DNA of 64,000 bases, taken from Rhodococcus zopfii NBRC 100606 = JCM 9919 (GTDB taxonomy: Bacteria > Actinomycetota > Actinomycetes > Mycobacteriales > Mycobacteriaceae). Below the pieces are notes generated by a model. The model did no database searches. It saw nothing but the letters and a program-made list of their open reading frames with translations, and was not told the origin of the DNA. Shown here piece after piece: positions 18,549 to 28,139 of this stretch. The position numbers were made by a program, and so were the translations under genes. The stretch spans positions 59,314 to 123,313 of the forward strand of contig NZ_BCXI01000029.1 in assembly GCF_001895025.1 (NCBI RefSeq). Reading direction: 5' to 3'. The number at the start of each line of letters is the position of its first letter. Position 1 is the first letter of the stretch.

Positions 18549-20021
18549 TCAGACCACCAGGCGCGGTTCGGTGAGGTCGCGGTCCGTCGCGAGCGCCCGG
18601 TAGGCGTCGGCGACCGCCGCGGCACCGCGGCGCAGATCGTCGGGTTCCCGCGTGTAGGGCAGGCGCACGAATCGTTCGAATGCGCCCTGCACCCCGAACC
18701 GGGGTCCCGCGGCGAGCAGCACCCCGTGGTTGGGGGCGATCGCGGCGAGCGCCGTCGACACCGGTTCCGGCATGCGCACCCACAGCGACATGCCCCCTCG
18801 CCCCACCGAGCACTCCCATCCCGGCAGGTGCGTGCCGAGCTCCTCGAGCATCACCGCCCGCTGATTCCGCAGCTGCGCGCGGCGCCCGGCGAGCAGTTCG
18901 TCGACATCGGCGAGCAGGTGCGCCGCGGCCAGCTGTTCCATGACGGGGGTGCCGAGGTCGACCGCGGTCCTCGCACCGGTGAGCCGGGTGATCAGGTCGC
19001 GGTCGGCACGGATCCAGCCGACCCGCAGACCACCCCACAGCGACTTGCCGGTCGAACCGATGGTCACGACCGAGTCACCGTGACCGAGAGTGTGCGCGTA
19101 GGACGCGACCGACGGGGGCGGCGGGGCGTCCAGCCACAGATCCACCATCGTCTCGTCGACGACGACAGTCATGCGGGTCTCGCGCGCGATGCGGGCGAGT
19201 TCGGCGCGACCGTCCTCCCCCAGGCACAGCCCGGTCGGATTGTGGAAGTCGGGGATCAGATAGGCCATGCGCGCCGCGGTCTGACGGGCGGCGCTGCGCA
19301 ACCCGTCCGGGTCCCAGCCGCCGTCGGCGCCACCCTCCGGCCGCACCGGCACCGGGACCGGGCGGGCACCGTGCCGCCGGATCGCCTCGAGCGCGTTGGG
19401 GTAGGTGGGGTGGTCGACGACGACGCGGTCGCCGGGGTCGGTGAGCACCCCGAGCAGCAGTCGCAGCGCGTGCTGGGCTCCGGTCGTGACCATGATCTGC
19501 TCGACGCTCGTGGGCAGCCCGCGCTCGGCGTAGCGCTGCGCGATCACCGCGCGCAGGCCCGGGATGCCGATCGGTTCCACCCCGTGTCCGGTCAGATAGG
19601 CGGGCATCGCTCGCAGGGCCGCCGCGTAGGCGGCTTCGATCTCAGGTCCCGGTGCCGGCATCGACGCGTCGCTCAGATCGACCGCGTCCCCGACGGGCGT
19701 GGCGGCTCGATCCCGGTTCCTCACCGGTCGCGGGGCGTCGACCGGCTTCGCTACGACGCTCCGGGCGCCCTGGCGGCTGTGGAGGTAGCCCTGTTCCCGC
19801 AGGACGGTGTACGCGGAGGTGATGGTGGTGCGGCTCAGCGACAGCGCGGTCGCGAGTTCACGTTCGCTCGGCAGCGCGACCCCGAGTGGCACGCGGCCGT
19901 CGTGCACGAGCAACCGGATGCCGTCGGCGAGCGCCCGGTACGCGGGGCGCGCGTCGTCGGTGTCCTGCCAGGTGCCCAGGTCCCGTGCGAGAGAGCCGGC
20001 GCCGATCGCGCGAATCATCAC
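18549..20021 (-). CDS. MocR-family regulator (GntR helix-turn-helix plus PLP aminotransferase fold)
   Basis: 490 residues. Residues about 20-95 are a GntR winged helix (ALPSERELATALSLSRTTI, then LREQGYLHSRQGARS). The rest is a fold-type I aminotransferase domain: TGHGVEPIGIPGLRAVIAQR, TTGAQHALRLLL, YLIPDFHNPTGL, and the PLP lysine in IGSTGKSLWGGLRVGWIR. Members sense PLP or amino acids and usually act on a divergent neighbour. Here that neighbour is an alkyltransferase gene, not a PLP-pathway gene. The GTG at 20021 lies six bases after CATACT and is probably leaderless; ATG 20018 is the alternative. Repeated GTCCAGT boxes lie in the shared intergenic region. Confidence 0.85.
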   Translation of the reverse strand: MMIRAIGAGSLARDLGTWQDTDDARPAYRALADGIRLLVHDGRVPLGVALPSERELATALSLSRTTITSAYTVLREQGYLHSRQGARSVVAKPVDAPRPVRNRDRAATPVGDAVDLSDASMPAPGPEIEAAYAAALRAMPAYLTGHGVEPIGIPGLRAVIAQRYAERGLPTSVEQIMVTTGAQHALRLLLGVLTDPGDRVVVDHPTYPNALEAIRRHGARPVPVPVRPEGGADGGWDPDGLRSAARQTAARMAYLIPDFHNPTGLCLGEDGRAELARIARETRMTVVVDETMVDLWLDAPPPPSVASYAHTLGHGDSVVTIGSTGKSLWGGLRVGWIRADRDLITRLTGARTAVDLGTPVMEQLAAAHLLADVDELLAGRRAQLRNQRAVMLEELGTHLPGWECSVGRGGMSLWVRMPEPVSTALAAIAPNHGVLLAAGPRFGVQGAFERFVRLPYTREPDDLRRGAAAVADAYRALATDRDLTEPRLVV

Positions 20022-20023
20022 CG

Positions 20024-20088
20024 GTCCAGTATGGCAGTCCAGTCGCGACCGGTGGCCATCTGTCGGCGGTCCAGTTCATACTGGGACG
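20024..20088. promoter_or_regulatory. Divergent control region with repeated GTCCAGT operator boxes
   Basis: GTCCAGT occurs at 20024-20030, 20037-20043 and 20069-20075, and an inverted ACTGGGAC at 20080-20087. The boxes overlap two CATACT -10 candidates (20033-20028 on minus, 20077-20082 on plus), each exactly six bases from a GTG. The CTGGAC core is, from memory, like boxes described for YczR-type MocR regulators. Binding by the adjacent MocR protein is inference. Confidence 0.6.
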
Positions 20089-20661
20089 GTGACCGAACCC
20101 GGCGCCACCGACAACCGAGAACAATCGCCTTCGGCATTTGCGCTGTTCGACACCGCGATCGGCACGTGCGCGATCGTCTGGTCGGCGACCGGCGTCATCG
20201 GGCTGCAGTTGCCCGAACCCGCACCGGAACCGACCCGGGACGAGGTGCGGCGCCGATTCCCCACCGCCGCCGAGCATCCCCTGCCGCCGGCGATCGCGCC
20301 GATCGTCGAGGCGGTGACGGCGCACCTGGCCGGAGCCCCGGATGATTTGCGATGGGTGCCGGTGGACTACCGGGACGTCTCCGAATTCGACTGTTCTGTC
20401 TACGAATTCACCCGATCCCTCGATCCCGGTTCGACGGCGACCTACGGCGACGTGGCCGCGGCGCTCGGACGACCGGGCGGCGCGCAGGCGGTCGGCCAGG
20501 CGCTGGGCCGCAACCCGGTTCCGATCGTCGTGCCGTGCCATCGGGTGCTCGCGGCCGGTGGCGCCATCGGCGGGTTCTCCGCGCCGGGCAGTATCGTCAC
20601 CAAACGCGAACTCCTCGCCCTCGAACACACACCGGGATTCGACGACCCGACGCTGTTCTGA
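20089..20661 (+). CDS. ogt: Methylated-DNA--protein-cysteine S-methyltransferase
   Basis: 190 residues. The C-terminal domain has the active-site motif VPCHRV with the alkyl-accepting cysteine. A DNA-binding helix-turn-helix precedes it (TYGDVAAALGRPGGAQAVGQ), and the family ending GGFSAPGSIVTKRELLALE follows. It repairs O6-alkylguanine by irreversible transfer to its own cysteine. The start is GTG 20089, with CATACT six bases upstream and no ribosome site, so it is likely leaderless. The preferred start has no in-frame alternative in the operator region. Divergent from the MocR regulator, whose boxes overlap this promoter. Confidence 0.88.
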   Translation: MTEPGATDNREQSPSAFALFDTAIGTCAIVWSATGVIGLQLPEPAPEPTRDEVRRRFPTAAEHPLPPAIAPIVEAVTAHLAGAPDDLRWVPVDYRDVSEFDCSVYEFTRSLDPGSTATYGDVAAALGRPGGAQAVGQALGRNPVPIVVPCHRVLAAGGAIGGFSAPGSIVTKRELLALEHTPGFDDPTLF

Positions 20662-20688
20662 CCACGACGCTGCCCGGGCCGCACCGCT

Positions 20689-23295
20689 TCAGTGCCGCTC
20701 GCGCAGCGCCTGTCCCAAGTGCGCACGGTCGGTGACGTCGAGCTTCGTGCACGCCCGGTAGATGTGCCCCTCGACGGTGCGCACCGACACCACCAGTCGG
20801 TCTGCGATCTCCCGGTTACTCAGTCCGGTCGCCACCATCGTCGCGATCTCCCGCTCCCGACTGGTGAGCGGAAGCGGCTGTGCTGCAGCGAGAATCGCCG
20901 GCGTGGTCACGTGATCGCACTTCTCGGCGAGCGTGTTCGCCGCAGCAGCCGCATTCAGCGCCTCGTTCCGGCGGCCCGCGATCATCGCGGCCCGCGCGGC
21001 CTGGGCGTAGGCATCGGCGGCGTCGATCGGCATCCCGATGGACTCGTATTCGCGTGCAATCTCGTCGAGTTTCCGGAAATCGCCGGCCGCGACCGCCGCG
21101 GCCTGCGCGGCGGCGAGAGGCACCAGGCGTCCGTCGCACACCTTCGTGAGTTCGGCGAGCCGCTGCGCGGTGGTGGTGTCACCGAATCGCATCGCGGCGT
21201 ACAACGCGAGCGCTTCGACACCGAATTGTCCGCTCTCCGAAGCGGATTCGGCGGTGGATCGGGCGGTGGCGAGCGCACGGGACAGTTCGCCGCGGGCCGC
21301 GAACAGCCAGGCCCGGGCGAGTTCGTGCTGCACCGCGTTGAGGAGCAGCGGACTGTGACGCGCGGCCGCGACCGCCAGGATCGCGTCGGCGTCGGCGGTG
21401 CGGCCCAGCAGCGCGTACGCCACGACCAGCGGCCCGTACGCGGGGAACACCCACGCGATCGCGTTCGTCGGCGGGCCGACACTCAGCGCCGCGATCGCCT
21501 GTTCGAGCCGGCGCGCCGCATCGGAGACCTTCCCCCGCGCCAGCTCGACGGCGGCGACCACGACACTGGCTTGCCCCCAGGCGAGATATTCGAGACTGCT
21601 TGCGCTGTCGAGGAACTTGCGGGCCCGGCGTTCTGCGGCATCCAACTCCCCCGCGAAGAGCTGGGCATTGACCGACGCCACCGCGGGCATGTAACGGAAC
21701 AGTCCGTCGACCTTGTCGGCGATGGTGTCGTTGCGCGCCGCGGCCGCGCACGCGGCCGAGCTGCGTCCGGACACCCCGTGCGCCCAGAGCTGCGCGTAGG
21801 TGGCGAATTCGACGGCCCAGGGCAGCAGGTCCGGTTCGGCCATCACCGCGTCCGCCTCGGCGAGTCCTTCCTCGAGCCGGTTCCGCGAGACCGCGCAGGT
21901 CGCCGTCAGCGCGCGCACCGCCAATACCAGCGCGGGATGCTCCATGCGCTCCCGGAGCAGCGCGAGAACCTGCTCGGCCGTCGCGACGTCGCCCTTGCCG
22001 AAGAACAGGTTGGAAACGCGGGTCAGGCCCCACCGCAACAACTGTGCCGGGTCGAGTTCGTCCGGATCGAATCCGGCCAGCACGGTCTCGGCTTCGTCGC
22101 ATCGGCCGAGCCACAGCAGTGTGCGGGCCAGGAGCTGCGCGGCGTCGAAGCCGCCTCCGGCACGCACCGCGGCACGCGCGAAACGCTCACCGAGACCGAA
22201 ATCGGCGAGCCGGATCGCGCTGCGCGCCGCCGAGGTCAGCAATGCGATATCGGGTGCGCGGTCGCTCTCGAGGGCGAGTTCGGCGAGCCGGATGTGCGCG
22301 GCCGGGGTCGACAGGTCGGAGGACTGCAACGCCTCGACGAGCGATCCGCGCAGGCGCCGCGCCGCGGCCCGGCCGACGCCGGCGCGGATCACCTCGCTGA
22401 ACAGCGGATGCGCGTAGCGGACCTCGAGCTGCGAACCGTCCTCGTGGATACGGATCAGGCCGCGCCTCTCGGCTTCCTCGATGGCGTCCTCGCTCGCGAT
22501 GGACGCCAGGGTGTCGAGGTCGATCGGTTCGCAGAACGCGAGGAGCTGCAGGCAGCACAGCACGTCGTCGGGCAGCTGCGCGATACGGCTCTCGAGCAGG
22601 GCGGCGAGCTCGGAGGTGATGGCGGCCCGGCCGCGGAGCTGCCAGACACCGCGCTTCTCCCGGAGCGTGCCCGCCTCGAGGGCGCCTTCGACGAGATGCC
22701 TTAGGAACAGGGCGTTTCCGCCCGATGCCTCCCACATGCGGTCGGCGCTGAGTTCCTCGAGGGTGCCGCCGAGCACCGACTCGATGTACTGGGTGCTCTG
22801 TTCCCGGCTGAACGGGGTCAGTTCGAGGTGCTCGAGGTAGCCGTCCTTCCACAGCGAGGTCACCGCGTCCGGCACCGATTCGCCGGTGCGGACGGTCGCG
22901 ACGATGTGCGCGACCCCGTCGATGGCGAGCTGGTGCAGGAACGTCGCCGACAACTGGTCGAGCAGGTGCGCGTCGTCGACGCCGATGACGATGCCCGTAC
23001 CGTCCGCGAGCAGCGCTTCGCGGGCGGCGGCGAGGAAGTTGACGGGATCGCGCGAGGTCGCCGAGCCCACCAGATGAGCGAAGACGCCGAGCGGGATGCT
23101 GCGGGCGGACTCGGTGCCGGCCACCCAGCGCACCCCACCCGGCAGCGATGCGGTCGCGAAACGGGCGAGAGTGGTCTTGCCGACCCCGGCGGCACCGGTG
23201 AGGACCACCCCACACGTGCCGGCGTCGGCAGTGAGAGCCCGAAGTATGACGTCGAACTCCCCCTGGCGCTGAATCAGCGGCCACGTCTGACTCAT
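20689..23295 (-). CDS. Large LuxR-family (LAL) regulator with AAA/STAND ATPase domain
   Basis: 868 residues. Residues about 28-45 hold Walker A (LTGAAGVGKTTLARFA), with Walker B IVIGVDDAHLLDQL near residue 105. A long alpha-helical TPR-like middle follows, and a C-terminal LuxR helix-turn-helix (LTSREREIATMVATGLSNRE, then VVSVRTVEGHIYRACTKL). Such proteins activate transcription after binding an inducer through the helical region and ATP. The ligand and targets are not evident; neighbours are ogt and purA, neither an obvious target. Single gene, ending 28 bases from the convergent ogt stop. Confidence 0.87.
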   Translation of the reverse strand: MSQTWPLIQRQGEFDVILRALTADAGTCGVVLTGAAGVGKTTLARFATASLPGGVRWVAGTESARSIPLGVFAHLVGSATSRDPVNFLAAAREALLADGTGIVIGVDDAHLLDQLSATFLHQLAIDGVAHIVATVRTGESVPDAVTSLWKDGYLEHLELTPFSREQSTQYIESVLGGTLEELSADRMWEASGGNALFLRHLVEGALEAGTLREKRGVWQLRGRAAITSELAALLESRIAQLPDDVLCCLQLLAFCEPIDLDTLASIASEDAIEEAERRGLIRIHEDGSQLEVRYAHPLFSEVIRAGVGRAAARRLRGSLVEALQSSDLSTPAAHIRLAELALESDRAPDIALLTSAARSAIRLADFGLGERFARAAVRAGGGFDAAQLLARTLLWLGRCDEAETVLAGFDPDELDPAQLLRWGLTRVSNLFFGKGDVATAEQVLALLRERMEHPALVLAVRALTATCAVSRNRLEEGLAEADAVMAEPDLLPWAVEFATYAQLWAHGVSGRSSAACAAAARNDTIADKVDGLFRYMPAVASVNAQLFAGELDAAERRARKFLDSASSLEYLAWGQASVVVAAVELARGKVSDAARRLEQAIAALSVGPPTNAIAWVFPAYGPLVVAYALLGRTADADAILAVAAARHSPLLLNAVQHELARAWLFAARGELSRALATARSTAESASESGQFGVEALALYAAMRFGDTTTAQRLAELTKVCDGRLVPLAAAQAAAVAAGDFRKLDEIAREYESIGMPIDAADAYAQAARAAMIAGRRNEALNAAAAANTLAEKCDHVTTPAILAAAQPLPLTSREREIATMVATGLSNREIADRLVVSVRTVEGHIYRACTKLDVTDRAHLGQALRERH

Positions 23296-23370
23296 GGCCA
23301 GGATTCTAGTCCCGGCAGCAGGCGCCTACAGCAACTCGGCGAAGACCACGAAACCGGCCGTTTGCCGACC

Positions 23371-24747
<1,377 letters not shown>

Positions 24748-24879
24748 CTAGTCGACGGCCGGTTCCTCCTCGTGCCCGGCGTCACCGAACGCCGCGCACG
24801 CCTTGCCCGAGGCTTCACTACAGTGGAGGCCACGCTGGATACCTGCCCGACCCGACCCGATCAGTTGCGAGGAGCCCTG

Positions 24880-25542
24880 TTGACCCCGGTAGTGCTCAAA
24901 TGCGGTGAAACACCCGTACCGTTGGCGCTCACGCCGGTGACCGCAGTGTCCGCGCCCGCCCTGCCGGAGAAGGACGACTTCGAGTCCGTGTTCGCCAATC
25001 TCGAAGCGGTCGAGAATCCTCGCCTGATCGTGGTCGGCGGTGACGCCGCGTTCGCAGCCACCCTCACCCGGCTGATGCGCACCGACCGCCTGGCCGTGGA
25101 GCTGGCGTACGTGCCCGAGAAGCGCACGCCTGCCACAGAGGCCTACGGATTGCGGACGGGGTCGAAAGCGGCCGCGGAGGCACTGCAGGGAACGGCCCGG
25201 TCCATCCCGCTGATCCGCGACGACGCCGGGATCGCCCTGGTGGGCCGCGCGCTCGTCGAGGGCGACGGCCCCGATCTCGTCGGGGAAGCATACGTCGACG
25301 ACACGCGGCTGTTCTCCGGCTCCGTTCCGGGCCTGCGCATCGAGCCGACACCGACGCTGCCAGGGCTGCGTGCGGCCGTCGATCGTCCGCGCTGGTTCGG
25401 CGGGTACCGGTGGCTGGAGGGACGTGCGGTGCAACTCGGCTCGCCCGGCGCATTGCTGACGCGGGACGGTGTCGCGAACTCCCGCGCGGTGAAACGCTCC
25501 ACGTTCTACCGGCACGATCAGGACTGGCTGCTGGTGCGCTGA
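24880..25542 (+). CDS. Conserved hypothetical protein (Rv0358-like by position and character)
   Basis: About 220 residues from a TTG at 24880 preceded by GAGGAG with a suitable spacer. The open frame reaches further upstream (24688), but that part looks non-coding. The protein is soluble and alternates strands and helices: PRLIVVGGDAAFAATLTRLM, then RTDRLAVELAYVPEKRTPAT, a GRALVEGDGP run and a C-terminal SRAVKRSTFYRHDQDWLLVR. The nucleotide-binding-like start and the length recall diacylglycerol-kinase-like catalytic domains, but I cannot assign a reaction. The purA-adjacent divergent position matches Rv0358 in mycobacteria. Weak start codon and no name: function unknown. Confidence 0.72.
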   Translation: MTPVVLKCGETPVPLALTPVTAVSAPALPEKDDFESVFANLEAVENPRLIVVGGDAAFAATLTRLMRTDRLAVELAYVPEKRTPATEAYGLRTGSKAAAEALQGTARSIPLIRDDAGIALVGRALVEGDGPDLVGEAYVDDTRLFSGSVPGLRIEPTPTLPGLRAAVDRPRWFGGYRWLEGRAVQLGSPGALLTRDGVANSRAVKRSTFYRHDQDWLLVR

Positions 25543-25667
25543 CGAGCCGGTCCGCCCCGGCGGTCCTGCTCCCCCCGCGGTCCGCCGTGCGCGGACGTCG
25601 AAAATACTGCGCTGAAGCACTACTCGTGAGATCGCACAATCGGTCCCTGTGCTCGGCCGCACTTGGC

Positions 25668-25720
25668 TTGTCAATTCGATAGCCAGGGTCTACCGTTGCT
25701 GACTATGGAAGTCCATAGTC
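25668..25720 (+). promoter_or_regulatory. Promoter with palindromic operator over the start codon of the thioesterase-like gene
   Basis: TTGTCA (25668-25673), a 17-base spacer and TACCGT (25691-25696) make a good promoter whose start point falls near 25702-25705. A perfect inverted repeat, GACTATGGA / TCCATAGTC with two central bases, spans 25701-25720 and contains the ATG at 25705. A repressor bound there would block both the start point and translation initiation. Confidence 0.6.
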
Positions 25721-26496
25721 ACATTGTTCGGCCGGTGACCTCTCCGACGACCACCCTTCCGGCCAGCACCGATCTCCCGTTCTCGTTCGACGCCACCTGG
25801 CAGGGATTCGGGGGTCTGCACGGCGGCTTGCTCGCCGGGGTGCTGCTGCAGGCCGCCGCGGCGGAACTCGATGCCGTGCCTGCCGCGATCACCGCGCACT
25901 TCTACGCGCCGGTGCCGCCCGGCCGGGTCGAAGTGCACGTCGAGCCGCTGCGCGCCGGTCGCACTGCGGGTGCGCGTGCCGTGCTCGGGAACGGTGCGGT
26001 AACCGGATTGGTGCGGCTGGTGCGCGATCTCGCGCCCGCTAGGTGGTCACCCGCGGCAGCGATACCTGATACCGATCCGCAGTCCCGGCCGGCGCTGGAG
26101 ATACCCGTCGATTTCGTGCCGTTCTCGCAGTATCTCGACATTCGGCCGATCAATGCGGCCCGCCCGTTCGGCGGCGGTGCGGATCCCACGTTCGAGGTGT
26201 GGATCCGATTGCGCCCCGACGTGTTTCTACCGCCGATGATTCGCGCCGCGGTGCTGCTCGACGCCCTGCCCCCGGGTCTGTTCGCGACACGGACCGCACC
26301 GGTGCCGATTCCCACCGCGGAGTTCACGGCGCACCTGGCACCCGGTGCGCACGATGCGGCCGGCGAGTGGTTCCACCTGCGCCAGCACACGACGTGGGCG
26401 AGCGCCGACCTGTGCGTCGACGACACCGAACTGCGTTCGGCTGAGGGAGTACTCGTTGCTCAGGGCCGGCAGTTGCGTCGCATCATGGGTGGTTGA
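25705..26496 (+). CDS. Acyl-CoA thioesterase-like protein (double hot-dog fold)
   Basis: 263 residues. The N-terminal half shows the TesB-like beginning: FDATWQGFGGLHGGLLAGVL, then strands AAITAHFYAPVPPGRVEVHV and RAGRTAGARAVLGNGAVTGL. The second half repeats the pattern, ending DLCVDDTELRSAEGVLVAQG and GRQLRRI. Such two-domain hot-dog proteins hydrolyse acyl-CoAs; the substrate is unknown. The ATG at 25705 is likely leaderless. A GTG ten codons on (25735) is an alternative if the palindrome lies outside the coding region. Convergent with the WYL regulator; the stops overlap. Confidence 0.75.
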   Translation: MEVHSHIVRPVTSPTTTLPASTDLPFSFDATWQGFGGLHGGLLAGVLLQAAAAELDAVPAAITAHFYAPVPPGRVEVHVEPLRAGRTAGARAVLGNGAVTGLVRLVRDLAPARWSPAAAIPDTDPQSRPALEIPVDFVPFSQYLDIRPINAARPFGGGADPTFEVWIRLRPDVFLPPMIRAAVLLDALPPGLFATRTAPVPIPTAEFTAHLAPGAHDAAGEWFHLRQHTTWASADLCVDDTELRSAEGVLVAQGRQLRRIMGG

Positions 26497-27436
26497 GCTG
26501 CGCGAGGCGTTCCCCAGCAGCGCGCAGCGCGGCCCGTAACGGGGCCGGGGCCAGCACCTCGACACCGCCGCCGAGAGCGAGGAACTGGTCGACCGCGACA
26601 TCGGCACCCTCGAGCATGAGATCGACCGTGACCCAGCCGTCGTCGTCGGATGCGGTCGGCTCCACGTCGGCGGCTCCGGCCCCGACGACCTGCGCGAGTC
26701 GGCGCCATGCCCTCGGGGACAGACGAACCGTGCATGCGAACGTCCGTATCGCCCGGTCGAATTCGAGAGCCGACGCGGACCACCACCCGGCGAGATCGAA
26801 ATCATCCGGGCGGCTTGCCGTTTCGTCGAGCACGACGGCATCGCCGATGCGGCCGACCCGGTAGCTCAGAATGCGGCCGCCGCGGCCGGCGACGAGATAC
26901 CAGATACCCGCCTTGGCGACGAGACCGAGCGGGTCCAGGGTACGGATCACGACGGTATCGCCGCGCCGGTAGCGGATGCGGAGGCGGCGCCCCTCGAACA
27001 CGGCGGTCGCGACGGCCGAAAGATGCTCGTTCCCATCGGCTTCGGTGAACCAGCCGGGTGCGTCGACGTGCACACGGTCGCGCTGGATCTGTGCGGCGCT
27101 GCGCAACGGCAGGGGCATCGACCCGAGCAGCTTCGACCGGGCCGCGTCCACCTCGACACCGAGTTCGGCGGCGAGGGTCGGCACACCCAGCAGCATCAGG
27201 GCGGCCGTTTCGGGCCGGGTCAGCCCGCTCAGCCGTGACTGCCAACCGTCGAGCAGCCGGATGCCGCCACCGGGCCCGCTCTCGGTCCACACCGGCACGC
27301 CCGCCGCGGACAACGCCCCGACGTCGCGGTAGACGGTCCGCACCGAAACCCCCAGCTCGTCGGCGAGGTGCTGCGCGGTGACGCCCGGGCTGCCCTGCAG
27401 GCGCAGCATCATCTCGAGCAGCCGGGCCGATCGCAT
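26483..27436 (-). CDS. WYL-domain transcriptional regulator (YafY type)
   Basis: 317 residues. An N-terminal HTH_11 helix-turn-helix reads GVTAQHLADELGVSVRTVYR, followed by a linker and a WYL domain with IRYRRGDTVVIRTLDPLGLV and IWYLVAGRGGRILSYRVGRI. A C-terminal WCX-like extension ends the protein. WYL proteins sense nucleic acids or small ligands and usually act locally. The divergent gene encodes a PNPOx-like protein, and the 81-base gap contains a perfect palindrome (27473-27499), so autoregulation and control of that neighbour are likely. The 3' end overlaps the end of the convergent thioesterase-like gene by 14 bases. Confidence 0.85.
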   Translation of the reverse strand: MRSARLLEMMLRLQGSPGVTAQHLADELGVSVRTVYRDVGALSAAGVPVWTESGPGGGIRLLDGWQSRLSGLTRPETAALMLLGVPTLAAELGVEVDAARSKLLGSMPLPLRSAAQIQRDRVHVDAPGWFTEADGNEHLSAVATAVFEGRRLRIRYRRGDTVVIRTLDPLGLVAKAGIWYLVAGRGGRILSYRVGRIGDAVVLDETASRPDDFDLAGWWSASALEFDRAIRTFACTVRLSPRAWRRLAQVVGAGAADVEPTASDDDGWVTVDLMLEGADVAVDQFLALGGGVEVLAPAPLRAALRAAGERLAQLNHP

Positions 27437-27450
27437 GGCTCGACACTAGA

Positions 27451-27471
27451 CGGCCGACGGCCGACGGCCGA
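27451..27471. repeat. Three tandem copies of CGGCCGA
   Basis: Seven-base unit CGGCCGA repeated three times directly in front of the WYL regulator start and beside its putative operator. It could vary in copy number by slippage. Confidence 0.6.
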
Positions 27472-27472
27472 A

Positions 27473-27499
27473 AATCCCTGACATAGGACGTCAGGGATT
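27473..27499. promoter_or_regulatory. Palindromic operator between the WYL regulator and the PNPOx-like gene
   Basis: Perfect 10-base arms AATCCCTGAC (27473-27482) and GTCAGGGATT (27490-27499) around a seven-base spacer ATAGGAC. It lies 37 bases from the regulator start and 19 bases from the plus-strand ATG, a normal place for an operator shared by divergent genes. Confidence 0.6.
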
Positions 27500-27517
27500 C
27501 ACCGGCACAGTGGTCGC

Positions 27518-27982
27518 ATGGCAACCTGGGGACAATTCCGTATCGAAGCACCCGAACTGGCCGAAGCGATCGCCGCACGCTGGTCGGCGCACAAGCATCA
27601 CGTCCTGGCGACGCTGCGCCGCGACGGCTCCCCGCGGGTCAGCGGCACCGAGGTCGAGATCGTCGAGGACCGGCTCGCGATCGGATCCATGCCGGGCGCG
27701 CTCAAGGCCCGCGACCTGCAGCGTGACGGACGCTACGCCCTGCACGCGAATCCCGGCCACCACGACATGGCCGGCGGCGACGCGAAGGTCGCGGGACGGG
27801 CGCGGGAACTGCTCGGCGACGAGAAGAGCGCGTTCCTGGCGGCGTACCCGTCCGACGTGCCGGAGGGCCCGATGCACCTGTTCGAACTCGACATCGACGA
27901 GGCGGTGCTCGTCACGGTCGACGACAAGCTCCACGTCGATCTGTGGCGCCCGGGCGCCGGAGTCGTCCGATACGACCGCTGA
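27518..27982 (+). CDS. Pyridoxamine 5'-phosphate oxidase-like (FMN/F420 split-barrel) protein
   Basis: 154 residues of the split-barrel fold: HHVLATLRRDGSPRVSGTEV, IVEDRLAIGSMPGALKARDL, RDGRYALHANPGHHDMAGGD, then GDAKVAGRARELL. The G-S-P-R-V pattern after the first strand is common to PNPOx-like and F420-dependent proteins. The flavin and substrate cannot be told from this sequence. Probably under control of the divergent WYL regulator. A strong palindrome follows the stop. Confidence 0.8.
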   Translation: MATWGQFRIEAPELAEAIAARWSAHKHHVLATLRRDGSPRVSGTEVEIVEDRLAIGSMPGALKARDLQRDGRYALHANPGHHDMAGGDAKVAGRARELLGDEKSAFLAAYPSDVPEGPMHLFELDIDEAVLVTVDDKLHVDLWRPGAGVVRYDR

Positions 27983-27995
27983 AACCCGGCCCGCC

Positions 27996-28041
27996 CCCGT
28001 GCGTGGTTTCGGTAGCGGCCGCTACCGAAACCACGCACGGG
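27996..28041. terminator. 46-base perfect palindrome after the PNPOx-like gene
   Basis: An uninterrupted inverted repeat centred between 28018 and 28019 (left arm begins CCCGTGCGTGGTTTCGG, centre GCGGCCGC). It starts 14 bases after the stop codon. As RNA it would fold into a very stable hairpin with a tiny loop, consistent with termination though without a T tract. Confidence 0.6.
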
Positions 28042-28139
28042 TGACGGGAACCGTTCACCTGTCCACCCGACCCGACGGACCCCTCCCCCGGGAAGGCGCG
28101 CATACTGGGACCTTGTGCCCGGAGCGAGGAGGAGGCCGA

